Positions 24,689 through 35,300 of a DNA stretch of 62,089 nucleotides are shown piece by piece (the first letter of the stretch is position 1; every line of letters begins with the position of its first letter). The DNA comes from Pseudomonadota bacterium (GTDB lineage: Bacteria > Pseudomonadota > Alphaproteobacteria > Sphingomonadales > Sphingomonadaceae): assembly GCA_023457895.1 (NCBI GenBank), contig JAEXAY010000046.1:1-62089 (forward strand), written 5' to 3'. A program made the position numbers and the translations under genes. A model generated the notes under the pieces. It saw nothing but the letters and a program-made list of their open reading frames with translations. It had not been told where the DNA came from and made no database searches.

Positions 24689-27064
24689 ATGATCCTTACC
24701 CCCGGCAGCTGGCCGGTGATGGCCATTGGCTTCTTCCTGACGCTGTGGCTCGCGCTCGCGCTGTGGGCGCTGGTACGCGGGATCGGGATGCAGCGGCGCG
24801 CGGCCTTTGCCGGGACGCAGGCTTCGCGGCTTTCGACGCTGCTCGACAGCGCGCCGGCGCTGCCGATGCTGGTGCGGCCCGACCTCAGGATCGAAGCGCC
24901 CGAGCGGCTGGCGCAATGGCTCGGGCTTGCCGAACTGCCCAGATATTTCGACGATCTGGCGCCGGCGGAAGGAAGCGGGCGAACGAGCGGGCTTTCCCGC
25001 GAACAATTTGCCCTGCTGCGCCGGGATCTTATCGGTGCGCAAAAGGGCGCCAAGGCCTTTACCCGGCCGCTGCGCCCGGCGGGCTCCAATCGCACGCTGC
25101 TGATCAAGGGGAGCCAGGCGCCGGAGAAACTGGCAGCGGCCGGATCGGTGCTGCTGTGGATTTTCGATGCAACCGAAGGCCAGAGCGAGCTCGAGCATCT
25201 GCGCGAGGAGCGCGACGAGGCGGTCGACGCCTTTGTCGCGCTCGCCGGACTGATCGAGGCGGCGCCGTTCCCGATGTGGTTTCGCGGTCCCAACATGCAG
25301 CTGCAACTGGTCAACAATGCCTATGTGCTCGCAACCGGCGCGCCCGATGCCGAGCGGGTTATCGCCGAAGCGATCGAACTGGTCGAGCCGATTGCCGGGC
25401 AGAGCGCGATGCAGACCGCGCAGCTCGCGGCCAATCGCGGCGAGGTGTCGAGCCGCTCGATCCCCGTCACCATGCGCGGCGAGCGACGCATGACACGCGT
25501 GGTCGATGTGCCGCTCGGCGAGGCGGGCGTCGCGGGCTATGCGATCGACGTGCAGGAACTGGAAAATGCGCGCGCCGATCATCGCCGTTTCGTCGATGCA
25601 CAGCGCGACATGCTTGACCGCACCTCGGCTGCGGTCGCGCAATTCGGCCCCGACCGGCAATTGCGCTTCACCAACCAGCCGTTCCGCCGCATCTTCGGGC
25701 TCGATCCGCAATGGCTCGCCGAAAACAGCGAATATGACCGCCTGCTCGAAAAGCTGCGCGAGACCGGCAAGACCCCGGCGGTGCGCGATTATCCGGTATG
25801 GCGCGACGAGCGGCGCGGCTGGTTCAATGCGGCCGAAGTGCAGGAGGAGACCTGGCTGCTGCTCGATGGCACGCATCTGCGCGTCGTCGCCCAGCCGACC
25901 CCCGATGGCGGGCTGCTGCTGCTGATCGAGGACCGCACCGAACAGGCGCAGCTCGCAAGCGCGCGCGACACGCTGCTGCGCGTGCGCACCGCGATGTTCG
26001 ACAATCTGTTCGAAGCGATCGGCGTGTTCCAGGGCGACGGACGGCTCCACCTGTGGAACCGCCGCTTCCGCGACATCTGGCAGCTCGACAATGAAATGCT
26101 GAGCGGGCATCCGCGGGTCGATGAACTGCTCACCGGCGTCGCGCACCTGCTGCGCAAGCCCGAGCAGGTGTCGGTCATCCAGGAACTGGTCCGCGCCGCC
26201 ACCATCGACCGCCGCCAGCGCAACGGCCGGGTGCGCTTTGCCGATGGGCGGCATTTCGAATTTGCCGCGCTGCCTTTGCCGGATGGCAACGCGCTGTTCA
26301 CCATGCTCGACGTATCGGACAGCAGCCGCATCGAGATCGCGCTCAAGGAACGCAATCAGGCGCTGGAGGATGCCGACCGCATCAAGAGCGATTTCCTGTC
26401 GAAGATGAGTTATGAACTGCGTACGCCGCTGACCTCGATCGGTGGCTTTGCCGAGATGCTGGCGGGCGGCTATGCGGGCGAACTGCCCGAGCAGGCGAAA
26501 CCCTATGTCACCGCCATTCTAGACAGCGTGCGCGACCTTGGCAATCATATCGACAATGTGCTCGACCTGTCGCAGAGCGAGGCGGGCACGCTGCCGATCG
26601 ACAAGGTGCCGGTGAGCCTTGTCGATCTGGTGCGCGGCGCGGTCGGCCATGCGTCACGTTCGGCGCAGAGCGCGGGGGTCGAGATTGCGCTGCAGATGGA
26701 ACGCGGCCTCGGCAGTGTCGAGGGCGACGCGCGGCGGTTGCGGCAGGTGCTCGATCATCTGATCGGCAATGCGGTGCGCTATACCAACGCCGCCCGCCGG
26801 ACCGGCGGCCGGGTGCTGATTCATGCCGATGGCGACGCGCGCCATGCCCGGATCGTGGTTTCGGACAATGGCGCGGGGATCGACCCCGCCCGGCAGGCAC
26901 GGCTGTTCGAGATCCATGCCCGCCCGGCCAATGAGGCGGCGGAAAGCGGCAAGGGGCTTGGCCTCCCGCTCGCGCGCCAGCTCGTCGAAATGCATGGCGG
27001 CACGCTCGAACTGGTGTCCGAACCCGGCGCGGGGACGATGGTCACCGTGAGGCTGCCGCGCTGA
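24689..27064 (+). CDS. divL: DivL-type cell-cycle histidine kinase homologue with Tyr at the phosphoacceptor site
   Basis: A 791-aa protein with one N-terminal membrane helix (GFFLTLWLALALWALV), several PAS-like regions (about residues 190-540), a dimerisation helix and an HATPase domain. At the site where kinases have His, the sequence is KMSYELRTPLTS, with Tyr575. This is the hallmark of Caulobacter DivL, which binds phosphorylated DivK and controls CckA rather than acting as an ordinary kinase. The ATP site looks intact: Asn in HLIGNAVRYTN, DNGAGID and GKGLGLPLA. It heads the divL-tsaE-amgK-murU-addB-addA-trxA run and overlaps tsaE by one base. Confidence 0.93.
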   Translation: MILTPGSWPVMAIGFFLTLWLALALWALVRGIGMQRRAAFAGTQASRLSTLLDSAPALPMLVRPDLRIEAPERLAQWLGLAELPRYFDDLAPAEGSGRTSGLSREQFALLRRDLIGAQKGAKAFTRPLRPAGSNRTLLIKGSQAPEKLAAAGSVLLWIFDATEGQSELEHLREERDEAVDAFVALAGLIEAAPFPMWFRGPNMQLQLVNNAYVLATGAPDAERVIAEAIELVEPIAGQSAMQTAQLAANRGEVSSRSIPVTMRGERRMTRVVDVPLGEAGVAGYAIDVQELENARADHRRFVDAQRDMLDRTSAAVAQFGPDRQLRFTNQPFRRIFGLDPQWLAENSEYDRLLEKLRETGKTPAVRDYPVWRDERRGWFNAAEVQEETWLLLDGTHLRVVAQPTPDGGLLLLIEDRTEQAQLASARDTLLRVRTAMFDNLFEAIGVFQGDGRLHLWNRRFRDIWQLDNEMLSGHPRVDELLTGVAHLLRKPEQVSVIQELVRAATIDRRQRNGRVRFADGRHFEFAALPLPDGNALFTMLDVSDSSRIEIALKERNQALEDADRIKSDFLSKMSYELRTPLTSIGGFAEMLAGGYAGELPEQAKPYVTAILDSVRDLGNHIDNVLDLSQSEAGTLPIDKVPVSLVDLVRGAVGHASRSAQSAGVEIALQMERGLGSVEGDARRLRQVLDHLIGNAVRYTNAARRTGGRVLIHADGDARHARIVVSDNGAGIDPARQARLFEIHARPANEAAESGKGLGLPLARQLVEMHGGTLELVSEPGAGTMVTVRLPR

Positions 27065-27507
27065 TGGTCCAGTATCGTCTCGACGAGGCCGGGCGGATCG
27101 GCGCGGCGATCGCGGCGATGCTGCGGCCGGGCGACGCGCTGTCGCTGGCGGGCGATCTGGGCGCGGGCAAGACCACGCTGGCGCGCGCCATCCTCGCCGC
27201 GCTTGGCCTTGAAGGCGAAGCGCCGAGCCCGACCTTTGCCATCGTCCAGCCCTATGATCCGCCGGAAGTGCGCCTGCCGGTGCTGCATTGCGACCTTTAT
27301 CGCATCGACGATCCGCACGACACGCTCGAACTCGGGCTCGACGAAGCGCGCGGCGATCATGTCCTCCTCATCGAATGGGCCGAGCGGCTGGGGCCTTATG
27401 CATGGCCCGACATGGCGGAAATCCGCATCGAATTCGCCGGCGACGATGCGCGGCGCTTGACAGCCAAGCTGCCATCCTCTTGGGAAGGCCGATGGCCATT
27501 TCCATGA
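27064..27507 (+). CDS. tsaE: tRNA threonylcarbamoyladenosine biosynthesis ATPase TsaE
   Basis: TsaE is the P-loop ATPase that supports the TsaB-TsaD complex making t6A37 in ANN-decoding tRNAs. The Walker A motif is GDLGAGKTTLARAIL near residue 32. Also visible are PSPTFAIVQPY and the DLYRIDDP motif, with IEWAERLG after it. At 147 aa it has the usual length. Its last 16 bases overlap the amgK start. Confidence 0.95.
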   Translation: MVQYRLDEAGRIGAAIAAMLRPGDALSLAGDLGAGKTTLARAILAALGLEGEAPSPTFAIVQPYDPPEVRLPVLHCDLYRIDDPHDTLELGLDEARGDHVLLIEWAERLGPYAWPDMAEIRIEFAGDDARRLTAKLPSSWEGRWPFP

Positions 27508-28493
27508 TTCCGCCCGAGGGGGCGCAAGAATTTATCGCGCGGGCAGGCTGGGAAGGCGGGGAAATCCTGCCGCTCGCAGGGGATGCCTCTTTCCGCCGTT
27601 ATTTCCGGGTGGTGCGCGGCGAAAAGACCGCCGTGCTGATGGACGCGCCGCCGCCGCACGAGGACCCGCGCCCGTTCATCACCATCGCCGAGCATCTGAC
27701 CGCGCAGGGCTTTTCCGCGCCCGAAATCCTGGCGCGCGATCTCGACAAGGGGCTGGTGCTGATCGAGGATTTCGGCTCCGACCGGATGCGCGAGGCGATC
27801 GAGCGTTTTCCGGGTCAGGAACGCGCCATCTATGAAGGCGTGGTCGACCTTTTGGTTGACCTTCACAAACAGCCATCGGCGCCGGTGCGGCTTTATGATG
27901 CGGCTGAATATCAGCGCGAAACCGGACTGTTTACCGAATGGTATTGCCCCGAAGTGGGGCTGGACGCGGTCGACCAGCCGGGATTTGCCGCCGCGTGGGA
28001 CGCGGTGCTCGCGCCGGTGTTGGCGCAGCAGAACCCGCCAGTCACGGTGCTGCGCGACTATCATGCCGAAAATATCATGCTCGTCGCCGAACGCAGCGGC
28101 CATGCGCGCTGGGGCCTGCTCGACTTTCAGGACGCGCTTGCCGGACACCCCGCCTATGATCTGGTTTCGGTGCTCGAGGATGCGCGCCGCGACGTCGCGC
28201 CCGAACTCGAAGCCGCGATGCTCGACCGCTACTGCGCCGCGAGCGGAGCCGGCCAAGCGTTCCGCGATGCCTATTGGGTGCTCGGGGCGCAGCGCAACAC
28301 CAAGATTCTCGGCATCTTCACCCGCCTGTTCCGGCGCGATGGCAAGCCGCACTATCTGGGCTTTCAGCCGCGCATGTGGGGACTGCTCGAACGCGACCTC
28401 GCCCAGCCGGCGCTGGCGCCGGTCAAGGCCTGGTTCGATGCCAATGTTCCTGCCGGAAAACGTGCTGCCTATTGGGAGAATCGTGCCGCATGA
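27492..28493 (+). CDS. amgK: Probable N-acetylmuramate/N-acetylglucosamine kinase AmgK
   Basis: A 333-aa aminoglycoside-phosphotransferase-fold kinase. AmgK phosphorylates the anomeric position of MurNAc or GlcNAc for peptidoglycan recycling. Seen here: GDASFRRYFRV (nucleotide loop region), LIEDFGSDR (hinge), RDYHAENIMLV (catalytic loop) and GLLDFQDALAGHPAYDL (metal-binding DFQ). The next gene is a MurU-type nucleotidyltransferase, the established AmgK partner, which decides the call over a generic kinase. I chose ATG 27492 with GGGAAGG just upstream; ATG 27504 is possible. Confidence 0.87.
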   Translation: MAISMIPPEGAQEFIARAGWEGGEILPLAGDASFRRYFRVVRGEKTAVLMDAPPPHEDPRPFITIAEHLTAQGFSAPEILARDLDKGLVLIEDFGSDRMREAIERFPGQERAIYEGVVDLLVDLHKQPSAPVRLYDAAEYQRETGLFTEWYCPEVGLDAVDQPGFAAAWDAVLAPVLAQQNPPVTVLRDYHAENIMLVAERSGHARWGLLDFQDALAGHPAYDLVSVLEDARRDVAPELEAAMLDRYCAASGAGQAFRDAYWVLGAQRNTKILGIFTRLFRRDGKPHYLGFQPRMWGLLERDLAQPALAPVKAWFDANVPAGKRAAYWENRAA

Positions 28494-29251
28494 CTGGCCG
28501 TCCGCAACGTGTGCCGCTCGCGCTTCAGGACGGCATCGACCCGCCCGCGACCGCGATGGTGATGGCGGCAGGCCTTGGCAAGCGGATGCGCCCCCTGACC
28601 GTCACCCGGCCCAAGCCGCTCGTCGAGGTCGCCGGGGAAACGCTGCTCGATCATACCCTCGATCATCTGAAAAGGGCGGGGGTCAGGCGGGTGGTGGTCA
28701 ATGTCCATTATCTCCCGGACCTGATCGAGCAGCATTTGAAGACCCACGATCACGGCCTTGAGGTCGTGATTTCGGACGAGCGCGAACAATTGCTCGAAAC
28801 CGGCGGCGGGCTGATGAAGGCGAAGCCGCTCATCCCCGACGATCCGTTCCTGTGCGTCAATGGCGACAATTATCTGGTGATGGGCGCGCTCGACAGCATC
28901 CGCCAGCTCGCCGCGCGCTGGGATGATGCGAAGATGGATGCGCTGCTCCTCGTCATCCCGCAGGCGCGCGCGCATAATCATGGCGGGCAGGGTGATTTCA
29001 CCATGGATGGCGAGGGCCGTCTTGCCCGCCGCAAGCCCGGCAAGGTCGCGCCCTTCGTCTATATCGGGGTGCAGCTGATCTCGCAGCGGCTGCTGACCGG
29101 TGCGCCGGAAGGGCCGTTTTCCACCAATATCCTGTGGGATCGCGCGATCGCGGCGGGGCGCTGCTATGGCATGGTCCATACCGGCCTGTGGTTCGATGTC
29201 GGAACGCCCGCCGCGATTCCGGTGATCGAGGCGATGCTCGGCGGTGGCTGA
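28490..29251 (+). CDS. murU: Probable N-acetylmuramate-1-phosphate uridylyltransferase MurU
   Basis: A 253-aa nucleotidyltransferase that would make UDP-MurNAc from MurNAc-1-phosphate, bypassing the fosfomycin-sensitive MurA step. The signature MVMAAGLGKRMRPLTVTRPK and KPLVEVAGETLL mark the sugar-phosphate nucleotidyltransferase family; GGGLMKAKPL and FLCVNGDNYLV form the rest of the active site. Its ATG overlaps the amgK stop (ATGA). By sequence alone mannose-1-phosphate guanylyltransferase would also be possible; pairing with amgK favours MurU. Confidence 0.87.
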   Translation: MTGRPQRVPLALQDGIDPPATAMVMAAGLGKRMRPLTVTRPKPLVEVAGETLLDHTLDHLKRAGVRRVVVNVHYLPDLIEQHLKTHDHGLEVVISDEREQLLETGGGLMKAKPLIPDDPFLCVNGDNYLVMGALDSIRQLAARWDDAKMDALLLVIPQARAHNHGGQGDFTMDGEGRLARRKPGKVAPFVYIGVQLISQRLLTGAPEGPFSTNILWDRAIAAGRCYGMVHTGLWFDVGTPAAIPVIEAMLGGG

Positions 29252-32200
29252 GGCACCGCACCGGCCCAAACTCCATGCCATGCCCGCGCACCGGGCATTC
29301 AGCGATGCGCTCGCTGCCGGGATTCTCCGCCGTTTCGGCAAGGAACCCATGGGACTGGCGCGCGGGATCATCCTCCTTCCCAATAACCGCGCGGTTCAGG
29401 CGATGCAGGAAGCCTTTGTGCGCGCCTCGGGCGGCGGACTGCTGCTGCCGCGCCTGATCCCGATCGGCGATCTCGATCTTGGCGAGCGGCTGGGCGCGGC
29501 GCTCGACCCGATCGGCAGCGGTGAGACATTGCGGCCGGTGGTCGATCCGTTGCAGCGCCAGCTCATCCTCTCCCGCCTCGTCGCGGCGGCCTATGCGCGC
29601 GAAGGGCGCAGCATCGACGCGGCCGAGGCAATGCGGCTCGCCGATGCGCTCGGGCGCACGCTCGACCAGCTGCAGGTCGAGGACGTGGCGCCTGCCGCGC
29701 TCGCCGACGAAAGCCTGACGGGCGAATTGTCGAGCCACTGGGAGGCATCGCTCGCGCTGTTTCGCATCATTGTCGATCAATGGCCCGCCGAACTGGAACG
29801 GATCGGCGCGATGGACGTCGCGGACCGCCGCAACCGCCTGTTGCGCGCGGTCGCCCGGCGCTGGCGCGAGGGCGGGACATCCGCCGCGTTCGTCATCGCC
29901 GCCGGGATTGGCAGCGGCTCGCCAGCAGTCGCCGATCTGCTGCGCGCGGTCGCGCTGCTGCCGCAGGGCGAGGTGGTGTTCGCCGATCTCGACCTTGAGA
30001 TGGCCGATGAGCAATGGGCCGCGCTTGGCGAAGACCCCAAAGGCGCCGGCGACCGCCATGCCGACGAACCCGTCGCGAAGCGGCTTGAATCGCACCCGCA
30101 ATATCATCTGAAGCTGCTGCTCGACCGCATGGGCTTCGCCCGCAGCGAGGTTGAGCCCTGGCCGGACAGGAGCGGACGCGACAGCCCGGCGCGGCGCGGG
30201 CGGATGGTCGGGCACGCCTTTGCGCCCGCCGCCTTCACGGCGGGTTGGCCCGAACTGCCTTCGGGCGAGCGTTCGCTGACGGGCATCGCCGCCTATGAAC
30301 TGCCCACCCCGGCAGACGAGGCGCAGCTGATTGCGCTGGCCTTGCGCGAGGCGCTGGAAACGCCCGAACGCACCGCCGCGCTGGTGACGCCCGACCGCAA
30401 CCTTGCAACGCGGGTGGTGGCGCACCTCAGGCGCTGGGGGATTGCCGCCGACGATTCCGCCGGGCGTCCGCTGTCGACCACGGCGGCGGGAACGCTCCCG
30501 GTGCAGCTGGCCGAGGCAGCGGCGAGCGGCTTCGCGCCGGTTGAACTGCTGACATTGCTCAAGCACCCGCTGGTTGCGGCGGGTGAGGGCCGTATCGGCT
30601 GGCTGCGCGACGTGCGCGAACTCGATCTCGCGCTGCGCGGACCGCGCCCGGGGCGCGGGCTCGCGGCAATTCGCGCGCATCTTGAACAGTTGCGCGTCGA
30701 GACGGACAAGCCGTGGCGGCAGGAAGGGCTCGACCGGCTGATCGGCTGGTGGGACGGGATCGAGGACCGGCTGGCCCCGCTCGAGGCGCTGTTCGCCGCC
30801 GATGCAATCCCCATTGCCGCCGCCATGACGTCATTGCAGGCGGCGATCACCGCGCTTGCTGGCGAGGATGCATGGCGCGGGCAGGAGGGGCGTGCGAGCG
30901 CCGACCTGTTCGAACGCTTCGCCCGCTTTGCGCCCGACGGTCCGGCGCTGATCGAGGCGCAGGCGCTCGGGCCGATGCTCGATGCGATGATGCGCGGCGT
31001 TGCGATCCGCCCGCCGCAAGGGGGGCATCCGCGCATCTTCATCTGGGGCCTGATCGAGGCGCAACTGCAGCGTGCCGACCTGATGATCCTCGGCGGACTC
31101 AACGAGGGCAGCTGGCCGGGCTTGCCGTCCCCTGATCCGTGGCTTGCACCGGGCATAAGGTGGCGGCTCGGGCTGCCCGGCCTTGAAACTCGCATTGGCC
31201 TTGCCGCACATGATTTTGCCGGTGCGCTCGCGGCGAAGGACGTGATCCTCACCCGCTCGCAGCGCGACGGCGGCGCGCCCGCCATTGCCTCACGCTTCTG
31301 GCTGCGGCTCGCCGCGCTGTCGGGCAAGGACATGAGCGGGCGGGCGGGGCCGCTGGCGTCGCTCGCCCGCGCGCTCGATACCGCCGCCGTCGTGACGCCT
31401 GCCGATCCCCCTGCGCCGTCTCCTACAGCGGAGCAGCGCCCGAAAAAGATCAGCGTGACCAATGTCGACAGGCTCAAGGCCGATCCCTACGCCTTTTACG
31501 CGAAATCGGTGCTGGGCCTGCGCAGCATGGACAGCATCGACGCCGAGCCGACCGCCGCGTGGCGCGGCACGGCGGTGCATGAAATTCTCGATCAGTGGGC
31601 GAAGGAGGACGGGCTCGATCCGGCAAAGCTGCGGCCGCGCGCCGAAGCGCTGATGCGCTCGCCCGCCGCGCATCCGGTTATTCGTGCGATGTGGCAGCCG
31701 CGCCTGTTTGCCGCGATCGACTGGATTGCGGCGCAGATGGAGGTGCTGGCGGGTGAAGGGCGGACGCCTTTCCTGTTCGAGGAAGAAGGCCGCGCCACCA
31801 TCGCGGGGATCGAACTTTATGGCGTGGCGGACCGGATCGACCGGCTGGCCGACGGGTCGGTCGCGATCGTCGATTACAAGACCGGTATGCCGCCCAGCCC
31901 CTCGGCAGTGGTCAAGGGCTTCGCGATGCAGCTCGGCCTGCTCGGAGCAATCGCCGAGGCGGGCGGATTCAGGGGACAGACCGAACGGGCCAGCACGTTC
32001 GAATATTGGTCGCTCGCCAAGTCGCGCACCGGCGAGTTCGGCTATGTCGCCTCGCCCTTCCCGAAGAAGGAACCCAAGCCGATCCATCCGGATAATTTCG
32101 TGGAGTTCGCGGTGGGTGCGTTTACCGAAGCGGCCAGCAAATGGCTCACCGGCGGCGATCCGTTTGAAGCCAAGCTCCAGCCCGAATTTGCAGGCTATGC

Positions 32201-32306
32201 CGATTATGACCAGCTGATGCGGCTTGAAGAATGGAACGACCGCGGCCGCCTGCTCGCGACCGCCGAGCAGGGCGACGAGGCGATTGACGAGGACGCGCAG
32301 CGCTGA
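29244..32306 (+). CDS. addB: Double-strand break repair protein AddB
   Basis: AddB is the non-motor nuclease subunit of AddAB, which resects double-strand ends and loads RecA. At 1020 aa it fits the alphaproteobacterial form. The N-terminus (GIILLPNNRAVQAMQEAF) lacks a Walker A lysine, as is usual for this form. The C-terminal PD-(D/E)XK nuclease is intact: FLFEEEGRATIAG, GVADRIDRLADGSVAIVDYKTG. The start is a GTG overlapping the murU stop by 8 nt. The stop overlaps the addA start by one base. Confidence 0.95.
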   Translation: MAEAPHRPKLHAMPAHRAFSDALAAGILRRFGKEPMGLARGIILLPNNRAVQAMQEAFVRASGGGLLLPRLIPIGDLDLGERLGAALDPIGSGETLRPVVDPLQRQLILSRLVAAAYAREGRSIDAAEAMRLADALGRTLDQLQVEDVAPAALADESLTGELSSHWEASLALFRIIVDQWPAELERIGAMDVADRRNRLLRAVARRWREGGTSAAFVIAAGIGSGSPAVADLLRAVALLPQGEVVFADLDLEMADEQWAALGEDPKGAGDRHADEPVAKRLESHPQYHLKLLLDRMGFARSEVEPWPDRSGRDSPARRGRMVGHAFAPAAFTAGWPELPSGERSLTGIAAYELPTPADEAQLIALALREALETPERTAALVTPDRNLATRVVAHLRRWGIAADDSAGRPLSTTAAGTLPVQLAEAAASGFAPVELLTLLKHPLVAAGEGRIGWLRDVRELDLALRGPRPGRGLAAIRAHLEQLRVETDKPWRQEGLDRLIGWWDGIEDRLAPLEALFAADAIPIAAAMTSLQAAITALAGEDAWRGQEGRASADLFERFARFAPDGPALIEAQALGPMLDAMMRGVAIRPPQGGHPRIFIWGLIEAQLQRADLMILGGLNEGSWPGLPSPDPWLAPGIRWRLGLPGLETRIGLAAHDFAGALAAKDVILTRSQRDGGAPAIASRFWLRLAALSGKDMSGRAGPLASLARALDTAAVVTPADPPAPSPTAEQRPKKISVTNVDRLKADPYAFYAKSVLGLRSMDSIDAEPTAAWRGTAVHEILDQWAKEDGLDPAKLRPRAEALMRSPAAHPVIRAMWQPRLFAAIDWIAAQMEVLAGEGRTPFLFEEEGRATIAGIELYGVADRIDRLADGSVAIVDYKTGMPPSPSAVVKGFAMQLGLLGAIAEAGGFRGQTERASTFEYWSLAKSRTGEFGYVASPFPKKEPKPIHPDNFVEFAVGAFTEAASKWLTGGDPFEAKLQPEFAGYADYDQLMRLEEWNDRGRLLATAEQGDEAIDEDAQR

Positions 32307-35300
32307 TGGCGGGCCGGCTCCATCCGCTCAAGGACCAGCAGCGCCGCGCCGCGCGGCCGGATCGGCAGGTATGGCTTTCCGCCTCGGCCGGGACGGGCAA
32401 GACGCAGGTGTTGACCGCGCGCGTGCTGCGGCTGCTCCTCAACAATGTCCCGCCCGAAAACATCCTGTGCCTCACCTTTACCAAGGCGGGCGCAGCGGAA
32501 ATGGCGGAGCGTATCCAGGAGAGGCTGGCGGGCTGGGTGCAGGCCAGGCGTTCGGAAATCTGGGCGGATCTCGAAGCCATTGGCGAGCGTACCGATGATG
32601 AGGTGGTGGAGCGCGCCCGAACGCTGTTCGCGCGGGTCATCGACGCACCGGGGGGCGGCATCCGCATCCAGACGATCCACAGTTTCTGCCAGACCGTGCT
32701 GGCGAGCTTTCCGACTGAAGCGGGGCTGATTCCGGGTTTCCGGCCGCTCGAGGAGCGCGAACAGGCAACGCTGCGCCGCGAGGCGCTGGCGGCGATGCTG
32801 GCGGAAGCCGAAAGCGACGGGCGGCTCGCGATCATCGGCCATGTGCAGGATTTGTCGCTGAGGCTCGGCGAGGACAAGGCGACGCAGTTTCTCTACCGTT
32901 GCGGCCAGTATCAGGAGCGGCTCGGACGGATCGCGGGGCCGTTCGCGCCCGCGCTGCGCCAGCATTTCGGCCTGCCGCTCGGTGATGGCGAGGCATGGTT
33001 GCTGGCACAGGTCAGCGCCGAGGTGGGACGGATCGACTTTGCGGGATTGCGTAGTCTTGCCGATGCTGCGGCATCCTGGAAGGCGCCGACCGGGCAAAAA
33101 TATGCGATCGCCATCCGCGAATGGCTCGGCGCATCGGCGGAGCAACGCCGGGACGGCTTGCCGGGTCTATGCAATGTTTTCCTCACCAACGACGGCACGA
33201 TCCGCAAGGATTTTACCGATCCTAAGAAAATCTCTGCTGACGAGAATATACTTGAGCGCGTCGTAACGGCGTTAGGCGAAATCCTCGCGACACCCGAGCG
33301 CATGGCGCTGTCCGATGCCATTGCGGGCGCGCTCGAAGCGGGCCGGGATTACGCGCTAACCTATGCCACGATGAAACGCGCGCGCGGGCTGGTGGATTTC
33401 GATGACCTGATCGCGCGCACCGTGGACTTGCTGCTTGATGGCCGTCTGGCCGATTGGGTGCGGTTCAAACTGGACCAGCGCACCGACCATATCCTCGTTG
33501 ATGAATCGCAGGACACCAACCCCCAGCAATGGGCGATTGCCCGCGCCCTGACGGAAGAATTCTACCAGAGCGAACCCGAAGAAGGCGAGCGCCTGCGCAC
33601 CCTGTTTACGGTTGGCGATTTCAAGCAGGCGATCTTCGGCTTTCAGGGCACAAGTCCGATTGCCTATGAGGCGGCGCGTGAATATTTTCGCTGGCGCATC
33701 GATCAGGGGCGGCGCGAACTCGACATATTGGCGCTGGCCGACAATTTCCGCACGACTCCGCCCGTCCTCGCGATGGTCGATGCGGTGTTCGACCATCTCG
33801 GCGCGGCCGTGCTTGGCGCCGAGGACGAGGCCGTTCGCCACCTCAGCTTCAAATCCGACCTTCCGGGCCGGGTGACCTTGTGGAAACCGGTCAGTGCTGG
33901 TCCGGGCGACGAAGGCGAGGGCGCAGAACCGGGTGAGGAAGGCTGGATCGACGATGCGACACGGCATTTCGCCGACCGTCTCGCGGTGCAGATCAGGCAT
34001 TGGATCGCGCATGGCATCGATGGCCGCGCGGTCGATCCCGGCGATATCATGGTGCTGGTGCGCAAGCGCGGCGACCTCGCCTCGCTGATCGTAGCGCGGC
34101 TCTATTTCCACGGCGTATCGGTCGCGGGCGTGGACCGGTTGCGTCTCAACGCGCCGCTTGCGGTGCAGGATCTGCTCGCGACGATCCGCTTCGTGCTGCA
34201 ACCGCATGACGATCTCAACCTTGCAAGCCTGCTGGTTTCGCCGCTGATCGGCTGGAGCCAGGAACAGCTGCTCGCTTATGGTTATCGCAAGCCCGGCGTC
34301 CCGCTGTGGCGGCACCTGCGGGGGCAGGAGGCGGGAGGAGACGAGCCACTCCGCACGGCGGTCGCAACTCTGCGCGACCTGCTCGCCCGCGCCGATCTTT
34401 CGACGCCCTACCGCTTCCTCGAACATATCCTGTCGGGACCGCTGCGGGGCCGCGCGAAATTGCTGGCGCGGCTCGGCAACGAGGCGCGCGATCCGATCGA
34501 GGAGCTGGTCAACGCCGCGATTGCGTTCGAACAGGGCAACAGCCCGTCGCTGCAACTGTTCCTGCGCTGGTTCGACCTTGGCGATGTCGACATCAAGCGC
34601 GAGGCGGCGGGGCGCAGCAACGAGGTGCGCGTGATGACCGTGCATGGCTCGAAGGGGCTGCAGGCGCCGATCGTCGTGCTCGCCGACGCGACCGTCAACC
34701 CCGACCAGGCGCCGGTTGGCGGCGTCGATCTCGATCTTCCGGTGGGTGGCGAGACCATTCCGCTGCCCTGTTTCCCGATTTCGCAAAAACTCGCATTCGG
34801 CCCGATTGCCGAAGCGATGGAAACGCAGAAAACAGCCGAGCGGGCAGAACATTGGCGGCTCCTTTATGTCGCGATGACCCGGGCTGAAGAGATGCTGTTC
34901 GTGGGCGGCGCGCTCGGGCCGCGCGCCAAGGGCATACCGCCGGAGGAAAGCTGGTATGCTGCGATCGATGCAACCATGGCGGGGCTTGGGCATGAGCTCG
35001 AACCGGTACCGCTGTGGGGTGCAGCCCGCCACCATGCCCCGGCCGCGCGCAAGGGCTGGGCCAAGCCGGTGAAGACTGGCGACGGGGAGGAAGCACCGGC
35101 CGCCGCCGATGTCGCGCTCCCGGCATGGGCGCTGACGCCTGCGCCGCTTGAAGCGCGCCCGCCGCGCCCGCTCGCGCCGTCGCTGCTTGCTGAAGACGAT
35201 GCTGCCGACCCGCCGCCCGAGGGCGGCCTTGCGGCGGCGCGCGCGAAGGCGGCGGAACGCGGCCGCTTGCTCCATGCGCTGTTCGAGCGGCTTCCCGATG

